Assembly: GCA_913009765.1 (NCBI GenBank)
Contig: CAJVYT010000075.1
Coordinates: forward strand, 1 to 13,157
Direction: 5' to 3'
Origin: an uncultured candidate division Zixibacteria bacterium
Lineage (GTDB): Bacteria > Zixibacteria > MSB-5A5 > GN15 > FEB-12
Length of the DNA stretch: 13,157 nucleotides
Shown here: one piece after another, positions 12,323-13,157 of the stretch
Layout: each line of letters begins with the position of its first letter
Position numbering within the stretch: the stretch's first letter is position 1
Made by a program: the position numbers and the translations under genes
The notes under the pieces: generated by a model
Told to the model about the DNA's origin: nothing
Databases searched by the model: none
What the model saw: only the letters and a program-made list of their open reading frames with translations

Positions 12323-12559
12323 ATGCCTGACTATCAAGCAAATGGACAAGCGTACCCACTTAAACCATGGGAGGAACATGTTCTTCATGTTGTTGAGAGA
12401 GAAAGAGTAGGATCTTCTGGGCCTATCTATATTAGCAGTGATGGTCGCACTTTTTGTGATAAACTTCTCGATAATGCATCAATTATTCACGAAATGGTTG
12501 AAGCACTGACAAGAACAAGACCAAAAGAACAATCTCCTCAAACTCCCCATGCTCCTTAA
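12323..12559 (+). CDS. Uncharacterised 78-residue protein
   Basis: I do not recognise this protein. It begins MPDYQANGQAYPLKPWEEH, has a probable short helix (PWEEHVLHVVERERVG), then GPIYISSDGRTFCDKLLDN, another likely helix (ASIIHEMVEALTRT) and a Pro/Gln-rich tail. There is no signal peptide or transmembrane segment, so it is probably cytoplasmic. One Cys and several His give no clear metal site. A TATA-like box at leaderless distance and the lack of a competing frame support it as real. It lies between the lipoprotein and a nitroreductase gene and has its own promoter-like signal, so its context says little about its role. Confidence 0.55.
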   Translation: MPDYQANGQAYPLKPWEEHVLHVVERERVGSSGPIYISSDGRTFCDKLLDNASIIHEMVEALTRTRPKEQSPQTPHAP

Positions 12560-12639
12560 GATTTCTAATATTATTTTCCTTATGAAGTTTCTTTTATATA
12601 TTATTTGTGCAAAGCCTGTTTGTTACCACTTACGGAAGG

Positions 12640-12648
12640 TTTATAAAT
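12640..12648 (+). promoter_or_regulatory. Archaeal TATA box of the nitroreductase gene
   Basis: TTTATAAAT follows a purine-rich GGAAGG that could serve as the BRE element. Its centre is about 28 bases before the ATG at 12672, so the transcript is probably leaderless; no Shine-Dalgarno site is seen. Confidence 0.6.
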
Positions 12649-12671
12649 GGGAAAAACATCTTAATGTTAAG

Positions 12672-13157
12672 ATGGATGTTAAAAAAGCAATAGCAGAAAG
12701 AAGAAGCGTAAGAAAATATGAAGATAGAAAAGTCTCTGATGAGTTAATTAGAGAATTAATAGATGCAGCAAGATTGGCTCCTTCTGGAAATAATACTCAA
12801 CCATCCAAATATCTTATCGTCAAAGATGATGAAACAAAGGCTAAATTAAAAGAAAATAATGTTTTCTCACAAGATTTTGTTTATACAGCACCAGTAATAA
12901 TTGTATGCTGTTCAGATCCTAATGCATATAAGAACAGGGTTGAAGGATGGGATGCGCCTGATGATGTTCGTGCAATTAGGGATTTATCAATAGCCTCTTC
13001 TTTCTTAGTTTTAAGAGCAACAGAGTTAGGTCTAGGAACTTGTTATATTGGTTGGGTTAAAGGAGATAAAATAAAGGAAATTCTGGGCATTCCAGGAGAG
13101 AATCTAATGCCCTATGCTATAACGGTGGGTTATGCTGCTGATCAAGCAAAGCCAAAA
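12672..13157 (+). CDS. Nitroreductase family flavoprotein, cut by the window end
   Basis: The frame is open for 162 codons to the last base, and the 3' end lies beyond the window. Family features are clear: MDVKKAIAERRSVRKY (1-16, FMN-phosphate-binding Arg/Ser segment), the helix VSDELIRELIDAARLAPSGNNTQP (21-44, where PSGNNTQP is the FMN-binding loop), DLSIASSFLVLRATELGLGTCYIGW (104-128, core helix and GLG loop), then the FMN-contacting strand region MPYAITVGYA. These FMN enzymes use NAD(P)H to reduce nitro compounds, quinones or flavin, usually as dimers. The natural substrate cannot be read from sequence. Family members are about 170-200 residues, so only a short end is missing. The ATG at 12672 is chosen because it begins the conserved segment; an ATG at 12664 is in another frame and stops soon. 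Confidence 0.9.
   Translation, partial: MDVKKAIAERRSVRKYEDRKVSDELIRELIDAARLAPSGNNTQPSKYLIVKDDETKAKLKENNVFSQDFVYTAPVIIVCCSDPNAYKNRVEGWDAPDDVRAIRDLSIASSFLVLRATELGLGTCYIGWVKGDKIKEILGIPGENLMPYAITVGYAADQAKPK

Overview
The window reads as two unrelated genomes joined in one sequence. Bases 1 to about 7985 look bacterial: Sec signal peptides, AGGAGG-type ribosome sites, a sigma-70-like promoter, a stem-loop terminator, and secreted beta-propeller and beta-helix proteins ending in the YPNPFNP-type C-terminal domain. That domain is typical of the type IX secretion substrates of the FCB group (Bacteroidota, Marinimicrobia, KSB1, Calditrichota and relatives). Bases from about 7985 to the end are more AT-rich and Lys/Glu/Ile-rich. 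They carry archaeal TATA boxes, GGTGAT-type Shine-Dalgarno sites, leaderless genes and T-tract terminators, which suggests a DPANN archaeon (Woesearchaeota- or Pacearchaeota-like). The assignment is from memory of these groups, not from a search. The join lies inside two genes at once, so a chimeric assembly is the simplest reading.

Bacterial half: a 5'-truncated PQQ-propeller fragment (about 201-554); a secreted TolB/PD40-type propeller protein (579-1640); and a large cell-wall amidase / beta-helix / TPR / sorting-domain protein (1683-4736) cut by one in-frame TGA at 2046-2048. A gene-free, repeat-rich stretch follows (4737-5463), with a promoter-like site and a strong terminator-like hairpin. 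Next is a 14-repeat YCF48/BNR propeller with a C-terminal sorting domain (5464-7677), whose last strand is lost to a frameshift in an A6 run. After it comes the out-of-frame beginning of a conserved Bacteroidota-type envelope protein (7688 to about 8002), which stops at the join.

Archaeal half: a mannose-1-phosphate guanylyltransferase lacking its N-terminal catalytic loop (about 7986-8801), followed 5 bases later by a phosphohexomutase (8807-10936). Together they would make GDP-mannose from mannose-6-phosphate for surface glycans. A 27-codon open frame overlaps the mutase stop. Two tandem paralogous surface proteins follow, one held by an N-terminal transmembrane helix (11109-11663) and one by a lipobox (11756-12244), each with its own TATA box and T-tract. 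Last come an unrecognised 78-residue protein (12323-12559) and the first 162 residues of a nitroreductase (12672 to the end), both apparently leaderless.

I see no rRNA, tRNA, CRISPR array, transposase or phage gene, and no convincing new multi-gene system. The most informative points are the cross-domain join, the two disruptions in the bacterial genes, and the paralogous pair with exchanged anchors.
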